Source of the DNA: Candidatus Dormiibacterota bacterium
GTDB lineage: Bacteria > Chloroflexota > Dormibacteria > Aeolococcales > Aeolococcaceae
NCBI GenBank assembly: GCA_003132525.1
Contig: PKXZ01000098.1
Coordinates: 1-38,660, forward strand
Reading direction: 5' to 3'
DNA length: 38,660 nucleotides
The translations under genes were made by a program, and so were the position numbers. This document shows positions 15,269-22,866 of the stretch, one piece after another. A model generated the notes under the pieces. That model searched no databases. It was not told the DNA's origin and saw only the letters and a list, made by a program, of their open reading frames with translations. Position 1 is the stretch's first letter, and every line of letters begins with the position of its first letter.

Positions 15269-15314
15269 GGTGAGCATTTGCTCACCGCCTTGATATCTGC
15301 TCACTTGGCGAGCT
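15269..15314. promoter_or_regulatory. Operator region, likely for the SorC-type regulator of the operon
   Basis: GGTGAGCATTTGCTCACC (15269-15286) is a perfect inverted repeat with two central bases. A further TGCTCAC (15298-15304), 19 bases after the first copy (15279-15285), faces GCGAGCT (15308-15314) as an imperfect second palindrome. TGAGCA/TGCTCA arms are the kind of site used by SorC/DeoR-like sugar regulators, and one is encoded in this operon at 20925. The second site falls inside the promoter spacer, as expected for repression. Confidence 0.6.
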
Positions 15315-15319
15315 ATGGT
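15290..15319 (+). promoter_or_regulatory. Promoter of the carbohydrate operon
   Basis: TTGATA (15290-15295) and TATGGT (15314-15319) are 18 bases apart. The predicted start is near 15326, ahead of a strong ribosome binding site TAGGAGAT (15341-15348). The overlap with TGCTCAC at 15298-15304 supports repression by the operon's own regulator. Confidence 0.55.
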
Positions 15320-15352
15320 GGCTCTCGCGCGATCGAGATATAGGAGATCTTC

Positions 15353-15376
15353 GTGTCTGAGCTTGGCGGCCGGTAG
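15353..15376 (+). other. Possible 7-codon leader ORF abutting the aldolase start
   Basis: The strong site TAGGAGAT (15341-15348) is spaced for a GTG at 15353, which encodes MSELGGR and then TAG. The stop is followed at once by the in-frame GTG of the aldolase gene at 15377, which has no good site of its own. Termination and re-initiation at TAG-GTG would couple the two. A sequencing error or a true longer N-terminus interrupted by TAG are alternatives. Confidence 0.4.
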
Positions 15377-16297
15377 GTGCCGCTCGTCCCGCTGCAGCAG
15401 ATCCTGGCCAAGGCTCGGTCTGACGGGTACGCCGTCGGGTACTTCGAGGCGTGGGACGCGTGCTCGCTCGAGTCGGTGCTGACCGCAGCGGAAGAGGAAT
15501 CCGCTCCAGTCATTCTCGGTTTCGGCGCGATGATGGTCGACGGCGAGTGGCTGGACAGCGGCGGCGTCGAGGTCCTGGGTGTCATCGGGCGCAGCTATGC
15601 GGCGAGAAGCTCGGTAGATGTCGCTCTGATTTTCAACGAGGCCCACTCCCTCGACCAGGCGAGGCGTGGCATCGACGCGGGCTTCAACGCGGTGATGATC
15701 GACACGCATTCGTGGCCGACGGAGGATGCGATCGTCGCTGTGGAGGAACTCTGCCGGGCGGCGCACCAGTTGGGCGTGGCGGTTGAGGGTGAGCTTGGCA
15801 GTCCAGCGGAAGCCACGGCGTCTGGCGTGGATCACAGTCATGCCAGCCTCACCGATCCAGACGAAGCCGCGCGCTTCGTCGAGCAGACTGGAGTGGACTG
15901 TCTGGCTGTTTCAGTCGGTAATGTCCATATCATGATGAACCAGGAGGCATCCATCGATATGGAGCGCCTGCGATCGATCCATGAGCGGGTCGATGTGCCA
16001 TTGGTCATCCACGGTGGAACGAGCTTCCCGCGATCAGCAGTTGGGGCGGCGATCGCGCAGGGGGTCGCGAAGTTCAACGTGGGCACGGTCCTCAAGCACG
16101 AGTTCTGGTCCGGTCTGGAAACTGCAGTCCGCTCCGCCGATACCCATCCCGATGTGCATCAGCTCCTCGGCTCCCACAAGGACTCCGATGTCATGCGCAT
16201 CGCCCAGGAGCGGATGACGGCCAAGGTTCGGTCACTGATCAGGCAGTACGGCGGCAGTGGGCGTCAGATGACTGCGCCCGAACTGGCGGCACGATGA
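15377..16297 (+). CDS. Class II (FbaA/GatY-like) ketose-bisphosphate aldolase, atypical active site
   Basis: This 306-residue protein aligns end to end with zinc aldolases of the fructose/tagatose-bisphosphate group. It has MPLVPLQQILAKARSDGYAVG at the start, GFNAVMIDTHSWP, VEGELG, and conserved metal His184 (GNVH) and His212 (VIHGGTS). The usual HLDHG motif, holding the catalytic Asp and a zinc His, reads IFNEA (residues 85-89), giving Asn87 and Glu88. The phosphate-binding residues after GNVH and in HGGTS and NVGT also differ. A changed substrate or chemistry is therefore likely. The family start MPLV supports GTG 15377. It overlaps the E1-alpha gene by ATGA and is the first enzyme of the eight-gene operon. 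Confidence 0.82.
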   Translation: MPLVPLQQILAKARSDGYAVGYFEAWDACSLESVLTAAEEESAPVILGFGAMMVDGEWLDSGGVEVLGVIGRSYAARSSVDVALIFNEAHSLDQARRGIDAGFNAVMIDTHSWPTEDAIVAVEELCRAAHQLGVAVEGELGSPAEATASGVDHSHASLTDPDEAARFVEQTGVDCLAVSVGNVHIMMNQEASIDMERLRSIHERVDVPLVIHGGTSFPRSAVGAAIAQGVAKFNVGTVLKHEFWSGLETAVRSADTHPDVHQLLGSHKDSDVMRIAQERMTAKVRSLIRQYGGSGRQMTAPELAAR

Positions 16298-17328
16298 GCT
16301 CTGGCACCGGCGTCGAGAGGACCGAGCCCGGCGCAGCGCAGGGCTCGGCCGCGGTCGACACGGCACACGAGCTCGACCTCTATCGCCGGATGCTGCTCAT
16401 TCGGCGCTTCGAAGAGCAGGTCTATCTCCTCTATCTGCGGGGCGAGATCCCGGGGACGCTGCACCAGTCGCAGGGTCAGGAGGCGGTTGCGGTTGGCGTC
16501 TGCGATGTGCTGCAACGAACCGACTGGATCACGTCCACCCATCGACCCCATGGCCACGCACTGGCCAAGGGGGTCGACCTTAGGGCAGCGATGGCCGAGC
16601 TCTTCGGCAAGGCGACCGGATGCTGCGGTGGCAAGGGCGGCTCGATGCATCTCGGCGATCCATCGGTTGGCATGCTCCCGGCGATCGCCATTGTGGGCGG
16701 AGGCAACACGGTGGTCACGGGCCTCGGGCTGGCATTCAAGCTGATGAAGACGGACCAAGTGGTCGTGTGCTTCTTCGGTGATGGCGCAAGCAACGAGGGC
16801 GCCTTCCACGAGGGTCTGAACTTCGCGGCGGTCCAACATCTCCCGATCGTGTTCGCTTGCGAGAACAACCTGTACGGCGCCTCTACTCCGTTCCACCAGA
16901 CGAGCCTCGTTCCGGATGTCGCATCGCGCGCGCCCGCATACGGTGTGCGCGGAGAGATCGTCGACGGGATGGACGTGCTTGCCGTACGCGAGGCGGCCGG
17001 ACGCGCGGTGGCGGAGGCGCGCACAGGCGCCGGGCCAGTCCTCCTCGAGTTCAAGACGTACCGATTCGCCGGGCATAGCCGCGGTGACGTCAGAGGCTAT
17101 CGCAGCCGCGACGAGGAGGCGGAATGGAAGGAGCGCGACCCGATCGTGCGTCTCCGCGAACGCCTCGCGGTCAGCCTGAGCGAAGTAGTCCTCGACAACA
17201 CCGACGCGCAGGTGGAAGCGGCACTCGACGACGCCGTCGAGTTCGCCCGACAGTCACCGCTGCCGCGTGCCGAAGACGCGTTGACTGGCGCGTACGCGAC
17301 CGTGATCGGCAAGGAGTCGACGCCGTGA
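16294..17328 (+). CDS. E1-alpha subunit, thiamine diphosphate-dependent 2-oxoacid/acetoin dehydrogenase type
   Basis: The 344-residue product matches E1-alpha of AcoA/PdhA type. The thiamine diphosphate/Mg motif runs GDGASNEG at residue 162 to ENN near 192. Other landmarks are YRRMLLIRRFEEQVYLLYLRGEI, TSTHRPHGHALAKGVDL, GKGGSMHL, and the phosphorylation-loop-like region YRFAGHSRGDVRGYRSRDEEAEW. With the next gene it should form an alpha2beta2 enzyme that decarboxylates or cleaves a 2-oxo acid or acyloin and passes the acyl group to a lipoyl arm. AcoA-like features and sugar neighbours favour an acyloin or hydroxyketone substrate over pyruvate. It overlaps both neighbours by four bases. Confidence 0.9.
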   Translation: MSSGTGVERTEPGAAQGSAAVDTAHELDLYRRMLLIRRFEEQVYLLYLRGEIPGTLHQSQGQEAVAVGVCDVLQRTDWITSTHRPHGHALAKGVDLRAAMAELFGKATGCCGGKGGSMHLGDPSVGMLPAIAIVGGGNTVVTGLGLAFKLMKTDQVVVCFFGDGASNEGAFHEGLNFAAVQHLPIVFACENNLYGASTPFHQTSLVPDVASRAPAYGVRGEIVDGMDVLAVREAAGRAVAEARTGAGPVLLEFKTYRFAGHSRGDVRGYRSRDEEAEWKERDPIVRLRERLAVSLSEVVLDNTDAQVEAALDDAVEFARQSPLPRAEDALTGAYATVIGKESTP

Positions 17329-18371
17329 CCGTCGCTGCTGCGCCGGCCAACGGCGAACGCCGTCTCACGATTGCCGAGGCGTTGCGCGAAGCGATCGCCG
17401 AGGAGATGCGCCACGACGACAAGGTCTTCCTCATCGGCGAGGACGTCGGCGTTCCCGGAGGATTCGGCGGCGCGTTCGGCGTCTACCTCGGCCTGACCGA
17501 GGAATTCGGCCATGACCGCATCATCGACACACCGATCAGTGAGAAGGCCATTGCGGGTGCCGCGATCGGCGCTGCGCTGATGGGGATGCGACCCATCCCC
17601 GACCTGCAGTACGCCGACTTCTTGTTCGAGTGCATGGACGAGCTGGTCAACCAGGCGGCAAAGATGCGCTACATGTCGAACGGGAAGTTGAGCGTCCCGA
17701 TGGTGCTTCGCTGCCCGGTCGGCACCGCGAATCGGGGCGCGCAGCATGGCCAGTGCCCGGAGAGCTACTTCGTGCACGTGCCCGGCCTCAAGGTCGTCTG
17801 CGTTTCCGACGCTTATCACGCCAAAGGACTGCTGAAGAGCGCGGTGCGCGACGACGACCCCGTGCTCTTCTTCGAGCACAAGTTGCTCTACGGCAGCAAG
17901 GGCCGCGAGCAGGCCGGTGGAATGGATCTCACCGCGCACGTGCCCGAGGAGGAGTACTTCTTCCCGATCGGCAAGGCGGTGGTGAAGCGCGAAGGCACGT
18001 CAGTCACCATTGTGGCAACCCACATGAGCCTCTACCGTTCGCTCGCGGCCGCCGAGGAACTGGCGCGAGACGGCATCCAGTGCGAGGTGATCGATCCGCT
18101 GACGTTGCTTCCGTTCGACGAGGACACGATCTTCGCGTCGGTCAGAAAGACCGGCCGTCTGGTGATTGCTCACGAGGACACGCTCACAGGAGGTTGGGGC
18201 GCCGAGCTTGCAGCCAGGGTCGCCGAGGAGTGTCTCTACTCCCTGCAAGCGCCGATCCGGCGAGTCGCCAGCCACGACGTCCCGCTGCCGGTCGCCCCAG
18301 TGATGGAGCAGACCGTGGTGCCGTCGCAGGCAAGAATAAAGGCAGCGATCCAACGCTGCTGCGAAGGCTGA
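17325..18371 (+). CDS. E1-beta subunit, transketolase-like partner of E1-alpha
   Basis: This 348-residue protein has the E1-beta landmarks: LTIAEALREAIAEEM, FLIGEDVGVPGGFGGAFGV, a thiamine-activating Glu in DTPISEKAIAGAAIGAALMGMRPI, HGQCPESYFVHVPGLKVV, and a C-terminal transketolase domain with EVIDPLTLLPFDEDTI. GTG 17325 overlaps the previous stop (GTGA) with AAGGAG at 17311-17316, which fixes the start. It completes the E1 heterotetramer. The lipoyl protein gene begins 7 bases after its stop. Confidence 0.9.
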   Translation: MTVAAAPANGERRLTIAEALREAIAEEMRHDDKVFLIGEDVGVPGGFGGAFGVYLGLTEEFGHDRIIDTPISEKAIAGAAIGAALMGMRPIPDLQYADFLFECMDELVNQAAKMRYMSNGKLSVPMVLRCPVGTANRGAQHGQCPESYFVHVPGLKVVCVSDAYHAKGLLKSAVRDDDPVLFFEHKLLYGSKGREQAGGMDLTAHVPEEEYFFPIGKAVVKREGTSVTIVATHMSLYRSLAAAEELARDGIQCEVIDPLTLLPFDEDTIFASVRKTGRLVIAHEDTLTGGWGAELAARVAEECLYSLQAPIRRVASHDVPLPVAPVMEQTVVPSQARIKAAIQRCCEG

Positions 18372-18378
18372 CTAGAAC

Positions 18379-18936
18379 ATGGCGCAACGAATCGATATGC
18401 CGTCGCTGGGTCAGACCACTGACGAGTTGGTGATCGTGGAGTGGTTGAAGACGGAAGGCGACACGGTTGCGCTGGGAGAACCGCTTCTCAGCGTGCAGAC
18501 CGATAAGGCGCAAGTCGAGGTCGAGTCCGTGGCCGCTGGGACACTGCTCAGAATCCTTCGCGATGTAGGCGAGACCGTGCGAGGTGGGTCGCCGGTTGCA
18601 TATATCGGCGCTCCGGGTGAGGCGGTTCCGGAGTCGCCCAACGGTGTTGAGGATGGCAGGGATTCCGCTGGCGCCCTGCCCACAGCTGTCGCGCCAACTG
18701 ATGGCGAAACGTCGCTCCCTGCCCCACTGGCAGAAGCTGAGCGGCGCTCGCCCGCGAGTACAGGCGGGACGGTCTCGGCGCTGCCTGCCGCGCGACGACT
18801 TGCAACCGAGCTCGGCGTCGACCTGAACATCATTGGCGGGACGGGCCAGGATGGTGTCATCACCGTCCGCGACGTCGAGCTGGCCGCGCAGGAAACCACC
18901 GATGTCACCGACGACTCCCATGGCGCGGACACATGA
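18379..18936 (+). CDS. E2-like protein: lipoyl domain + peripheral subunit-binding domain, no acyltransferase core
   Basis: The 185-residue product begins like a dihydrolipoamide acyltransferase: a lipoyl domain (residues 1-78) with the lipoylated Lys43 in QTDKAQVEV, a Pro/Ala/Glu-rich linker (79-130), then an E3/E1-binding domain (131-169) with SALPAARRLATELGVDL and GVITVRDV. It stops there. The roughly 230-residue catalytic core, with its HxxxDG motif, is missing, and the next gene starts at once with ATGA, so this is not a simple break in the DNA. It could carry acyl groups for E1 while docking to a core from another complex, or act as a soluble carrier. Confidence 0.87.
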   Translation: MAQRIDMPSLGQTTDELVIVEWLKTEGDTVALGEPLLSVQTDKAQVEVESVAAGTLLRILRDVGETVRGGSPVAYIGAPGEAVPESPNGVEDGRDSAGALPTAVAPTDGETSLPAPLAEAERRSPASTGGTVSALPAARRLATELGVDLNIIGGTGQDGVITVRDVELAAQETTDVTDDSHGADT

Positions 18937-20924
18937 GCGCGAGCACCACAGCGCAGTCGCGGGTGACCAGTCGCTGGGACGACGAGCGAGCGGCCGCGTG
19001 TGAGACCGAGCTGGAGCTGCGCGCATACACGTCGCGGCTCCTGGGTCAGGACCCCAGACTGGTCCTCCACGGCGGCGGCAACACCTCGGTGAAGCGCACC
19101 GAGACCAACATCTTTGGTGAGGCGGAGGACATCCTCTGGGTCAAGGGCAGTGGCTGGGACCTCGCCACCATCGAGCCGACCGGTTTCGCGCCGGTTCGGA
19201 TGCAGCAGTTGCTCTCGCTCGCGGAGCTCACAGAACTGTCGGACGTGGACATGGCCCGGGAGTTCCGGGTCGGCACGATCGACCCGGCCGCGCCCGCGCC
19301 ATCGGTCGAGGCGATTCTCCACGCGATCGTCCCATTCAAGTACGTCGACCACACTCACGCAGACGCAGTTCTCACGCTCACGAACTCGCTACACGGAGCC
19401 GAACTGATCGAGCAGGTCTTTGGCGATCGCCTTCTGCATATCCCGTACGTCATGCCGGGATTCAAGCTGGCCGCTTTGTGCGCCGACATGTATCCCCGGT
19501 TGCATAGCGCTGCCACGATCGGCATGGTGCTGATGAACCACGGCATCTTCACGTGGGCACCGACTGCTCGCGAGTCATACGAGCGAATGATCGACATGAT
19601 CTCGCTGGCCGAGATATACATCGATAAGCACGTGCCGAGGCGTGTACCCGAGCCGGCAATGAGCTCGTGTTCATCGGTGGAGGTCGCTGACCTTCGGTGC
19701 CGGATTTCTGAGGTGGCCGGAGCTCCGATGATTCTTCAGGTCGACGACGGGGAAAGCGCGTTTTCCTTTGCCAATCGTGCGGACGTGTCGACGATTGCCC
19801 AGCAGGGCCCGGCGACCCCCGACCACGTGATTCGCACCAAGCGATTGCCAATGCTCGGCCGCGACGTTGCGACCTACGCGAGCGTGTACCAGCTGTACTT
19901 TGCGGAACACGCTGCCAGATCCTCAGCACCGTTGGAGATGCTTGATCCAGCGCCCCGGGTCATCGTCGACCCGCAAATGGGAGTGGTGTCGGCGGGCCTG
20001 TCCGCGGCCGATGCATCCGTGGCCGCGGACATCTACCGGCACACCATCGAAATCATCCTTGACGCAACAGAGTTGGGCGGCTACCGGGCTCCTTCAGCTG
20101 CAGACATCTTCGATGTCGAGTACTGGGACCTGGAGCAGGCAAAGCTCGGAAAAGGAACGCGGGCGCCGTTCCTCGGCGAGGTCGCCCTGGTCACAGGCGC
20201 GGCTTCCGGAATCGGTCGCGCTTGCGCGGAACTCCTGATGCAGCACGGCGCAGCCGTCATCGGACTGGATCTCGACCCTGGAGTTGCGGGCATTGCCTAC
20301 GGGCCCGCCTGGATTGGCGTCCAGTGCGACGTCACCGATCCCGAACAGGTCACCACCGCGATCGAGGCCGGTGTCAAGCGGTTCGGTGGCATCGACATAG
20401 CCGTCCTTAATGCGGGCGTCTTCCCGCCGAGCCAGCGCCTGGATGCCTTCGACTTGGGGGCATGGCGTGAGGTCATGGCAGTCAACGTCGAAGCCTCGGT
20501 CGCGCTCCTGCATCACCTGCATCCGCTCCTACGACTGGCACCTCTCGGCGGCAGGGTGGTCGTGATCGGATCGAAAAACGTCCCGGCGCCCGGTCCCGGC
20601 GCGGCGGCGTACTCAGCCTCCAAGGCAGCGCTCACTCAAGTGGCGCGGGTGGCCGCGCTCGAGTGGGGTGCGGATGGAATCAGAGTCAACGTGATCCATC
20701 CCAATGCCGTCTTCGATACCGCGCTCTGGTCAGAGGAGATCATCCAAGCGCGCGCGCGCCAGTACGGCCTCAGTGTCGCGGAGTATCGAGCCAATAACGT
20801 GCTGCGAGTCGAGGTGAAGAGTCAGGACGTCGCGCAGATGTGCGTGGCCATGTGCGGGGCTGCCTTCGCCAGCACCACCGGCGCGCAGGTCCCGGTCGAC
20901 GGTGGCAACGAGCGGGTGATCTGA
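18933..20924 (+). CDS. Bifunctional class II aldolase / short-chain dehydrogenase
   Basis: The 663-residue product is a RhaEW/YuxG-like fusion. The N-terminal class II (zinc, RhaD/FucA-type) aldolase has LVLHGGGNTSVK, the metal motif HTHADA near residue 145, and NHGIFTW near 205. The C-terminal short-chain dehydrogenase (about 415-663) has the cofactor loop TGAASGIGRA, NAGV, and catalytic Tyr560/Lys564 in YSASK. Such fusions cleave a ketose-1-phosphate (L-rhamnulose-1-phosphate in the known case) into dihydroxyacetone phosphate and an aldehyde, and oxidise or reduce the aldehyde. Here the ketose phosphate may come from the PfkB kinase encoded two genes on. It overlaps the lipoyl gene by ATGA. 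Confidence 0.88.
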   Translation: MSASTTAQSRVTSRWDDERAAACETELELRAYTSRLLGQDPRLVLHGGGNTSVKRTETNIFGEAEDILWVKGSGWDLATIEPTGFAPVRMQQLLSLAELTELSDVDMAREFRVGTIDPAAPAPSVEAILHAIVPFKYVDHTHADAVLTLTNSLHGAELIEQVFGDRLLHIPYVMPGFKLAALCADMYPRLHSAATIGMVLMNHGIFTWAPTARESYERMIDMISLAEIYIDKHVPRRVPEPAMSSCSSVEVADLRCRISEVAGAPMILQVDDGESAFSFANRADVSTIAQQGPATPDHVIRTKRLPMLGRDVATYASVYQLYFAEHAARSSAPLEMLDPAPRVIVDPQMGVVSAGLSAADASVAADIYRHTIEIILDATELGGYRAPSAADIFDVEYWDLEQAKLGKGTRAPFLGEVALVTGAASGIGRACAELLMQHGAAVIGLDLDPGVAGIAYGPAWIGVQCDVTDPEQVTTAIEAGVKRFGGIDIAVLNAGVFPPSQRLDAFDLGAWREVMAVNVEASVALLHHLHPLLRLAPLGGRVVVIGSKNVPAPGPGAAAYSASKAALTQVARVAALEWGADGIRVNVIHPNAVFDTALWSEEIIQARARQYGLSVAEYRANNVLRVEVKSQDVAQMCVAMCGAAFASTTGAQVPVDGGNERVI

Positions 20925-21923
20925 ATGCCCCCTCGTGGCGAGATACCGCAAGTCGCAATGAGCCGCGTCCGTGGCGTCGACCGTGACGTCGAACTGATGA
21001 CTCGCGTCGCCTCGCAGTACTACCTGGAGGGGATGACACAGGAGGCAGTCGCTCGCTCCCTCCGTCTCTCTCGACCCAAGGTCGGACGCTTGCTGGATCG
21101 CGCGCGGATGACCGGCATCGTGGAGATTACCGTCAACGTGCACCCTGACATTGGCCTTCAGGTGGAGGCTGCGATGGTCTCCGCCTTCGGACTGGAACAC
21201 GTCCTGCTGGTTAACGATCAGACAGATGAAACTGCCAAGCGGGCGTCAGTGGCCCGGGCGGCCGCCGTGTTCCTCAAGCGTCAGCTCAACGACGGCGACG
21301 TGGTTGCGCTCGGGATGGGCCGGAATGTCGGCGCTGTGCCCAACTTCATCGGCGCGCCGCAACCTCGCGCCGCGGCGTTTGTCAGTGCCATCGGAGGGTC
21401 GCCCCTGGTGGACAGCGGCGTTAACCCAAATGAGATCTGCCGCCGCCTAGCCGAGGCATTTCGGGGCACTGCCGAGATGCTGTATGCACCAGCCTATGCG
21501 GAGGCGTCGGAGGTGCGCGACGCGTTCATGCATCACGATGCGGTGCGGGACGGCCTCGATCGCGCTCGCACAGCGAACATCGCACTCATTGGGATCGGCA
21601 ACGCTCGAGATGACAGTGCCGTCGTAAAAATGGGCTGCTTCTCGATGGCCGAGATGCGCAGGCTGCGGGATCGCGGGGCAGTCGGCGACATCCTCGGCTC
21701 GTTTTTCGACGCGGACGGCCGCGCCGTTGTCGACGGAATCGGGGATCGTGTGGTTGCGATCGGACGTCCGGACCTCGAGCGGATCCCGTGCGTTGTCGCG
21801 ATCTGCAGCGAGCGAGACAAGGGCGACGCGATCCTTGGCGCACTCCGCAGCGGCATGGTCAGCGTCCTGGTCACCAATCTCTCCACAGCACGCACCGTTC
21901 TCGAGCTGTCGGGACGCTCATGA
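20925..21923 (+). CDS. SorC/DeoR-type sugar-responsive transcriptional regulator
   Basis: This 332-residue protein has an N-terminal helix-turn-helix (YYLEGMTQEAVARSLRLSRPKVGRLLDRAR, about residues 32-62) and a C-terminal sugar-phosphate-binding domain with GDVVALGMGRNVGAV, DSGVNPNEICRRLAEAF, YAPAYAEA, IGIGNA and the late GDILGSFFDADGR. The family binds phosphorylated sugars and regulates its own catabolic operon. It starts directly after the aldolase/dehydrogenase stop and overlaps the kinase gene (ATGA). The TGAGCA/TGCTCA repeats before the operon are its probable sites. The effector is likely a sugar phosphate made by the neighbouring kinase. Confidence 0.9.
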   Translation: MPPRGEIPQVAMSRVRGVDRDVELMTRVASQYYLEGMTQEAVARSLRLSRPKVGRLLDRARMTGIVEITVNVHPDIGLQVEAAMVSAFGLEHVLLVNDQTDETAKRASVARAAAVFLKRQLNDGDVVALGMGRNVGAVPNFIGAPQPRAAAFVSAIGGSPLVDSGVNPNEICRRLAEAFRGTAEMLYAPAYAEASEVRDAFMHHDAVRDGLDRARTANIALIGIGNARDDSAVVKMGCFSMAEMRRLRDRGAVGDILGSFFDADGRAVVDGIGDRVVAIGRPDLERIPCVVAICSERDKGDAILGALRSGMVSVLVTNLSTARTVLELSGRS

Positions 21924-22855
21924 CTCCACGCGTTCTCTGTGCAGGCATCCTCGTCGGCGACCTCTTCGTCCCGCCGCTGCCTCGTCTGCCGGCCGCCGGC
22001 GAGCTCCTGGTGACCGATGACTTCCTCATGGGGGCCGGGGGCTGCGCGGCCAACGTCGCGGTGGTCCTGTCGAAACTGGGCGTCAGCTCCAGGGTGATGG
22101 GCAAGGTTGGCCGTGACTCGTTCGGCGATTTCGTCATCTCCGCGCTTGCGGGATTTGGCATCGACGTCTCGTTCGTCGGACGGTCGGAGACCATGGGCAC
22201 GGCCAAGACGGTGATCGTTCCCGTGGCCGGTGACGACCGGCGCTATATCCACACGGTGGGTGCCAACGCCGACCTTACGGGACAGGACTTCGGCTCCGAA
22301 GCGATGTCCGGAATCGATGTCGTCTACCTCGGCGGGTACCTGGTGCTGCCGGGCCTCCGTCCTGGAGCGGTGGTCGAGTTCCTCAACGCGGCACATCGCG
22401 CGGGAGCGCGAACCCTGCTGGACGTGGTCCTCCCCGGAGACACGGATGCCTCCATGGAGGATCTACGGTCGATCCTCCCGAGTGTTGACTTCTTCCTGCC
22501 CAACGACGACGAAGCCCGCCAGCTGACCGGCGAGCACGACCCAGAGCGTCAGGCCGCGTGCTTCAACGAGGCTGGTGCCGCAACGGTGGTCATCACCATG
22601 GGCTCAGAGGGGTTGCTCGTTCGCACCGCGACCAACACCCACCTTCTCACCGCTCCGAGCGTCGAAGTCATTGACGGTTCCGGAGCCGGTGATGCCTTCT
22701 CGGCGGGTCTGATTGTGGGCATCCTCGAAGGCTGGCCCCTCGAGCGTTCGCTGCTCTTCGCAAGCGAGGCCGGCGCCCTCGCGTGCACCGCGCTCGGCTG
22801 CTCAGCTGGAATCCCGGATCGGCAGCAGGTGTTCGAGCGGATGTCAGCGCACTAA
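21920..22855 (+). CDS. PfkB-family carbohydrate kinase
   Basis: This 311-residue ribokinase-like enzyme has the N-terminal substrate motif MGAGGCAANVAVVLSKLG and the C-terminal ATP/anion-hole motif DGSGAGDAFSAG, with catalytic base Asp258. FFLPNDDEARQLTG carries the usual nucleotide-side Asn-Asp-Glu. It should phosphorylate a sugar or sugar phosphate from this pathway. Together with the isomerase it would make the ketose phosphate that the class II aldolases split. Position of phosphorylation and exact sugar cannot be told from sequence. It is coupled by ATGA to the regulator gene. Confidence 0.9.
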   Translation: MTPRVLCAGILVGDLFVPPLPRLPAAGELLVTDDFLMGAGGCAANVAVVLSKLGVSSRVMGKVGRDSFGDFVISALAGFGIDVSFVGRSETMGTAKTVIVPVAGDDRRYIHTVGANADLTGQDFGSEAMSGIDVVYLGGYLVLPGLRPGAVVEFLNAAHRAGARTLLDVVLPGDTDASMEDLRSILPSVDFFLPNDDEARQLTGEHDPERQAACFNEAGAATVVITMGSEGLLVRTATNTHLLTAPSVEVIDGSGAGDAFSAGLIVGILEGWPLERSLLFASEAGALACTALGCSAGIPDRQQVFERMSAH

Positions 22856-22866
22856 GGTATGCAGCT

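Noticed and set aside
16294-18371. Split sulfo-transketolase (sulfoquinovose-type) instead of E1
   Set aside because: The subunits have E1-alpha/E1-beta lengths and motifs, and a lipoyl carrier follows directly; sulfosugar genes are absent.
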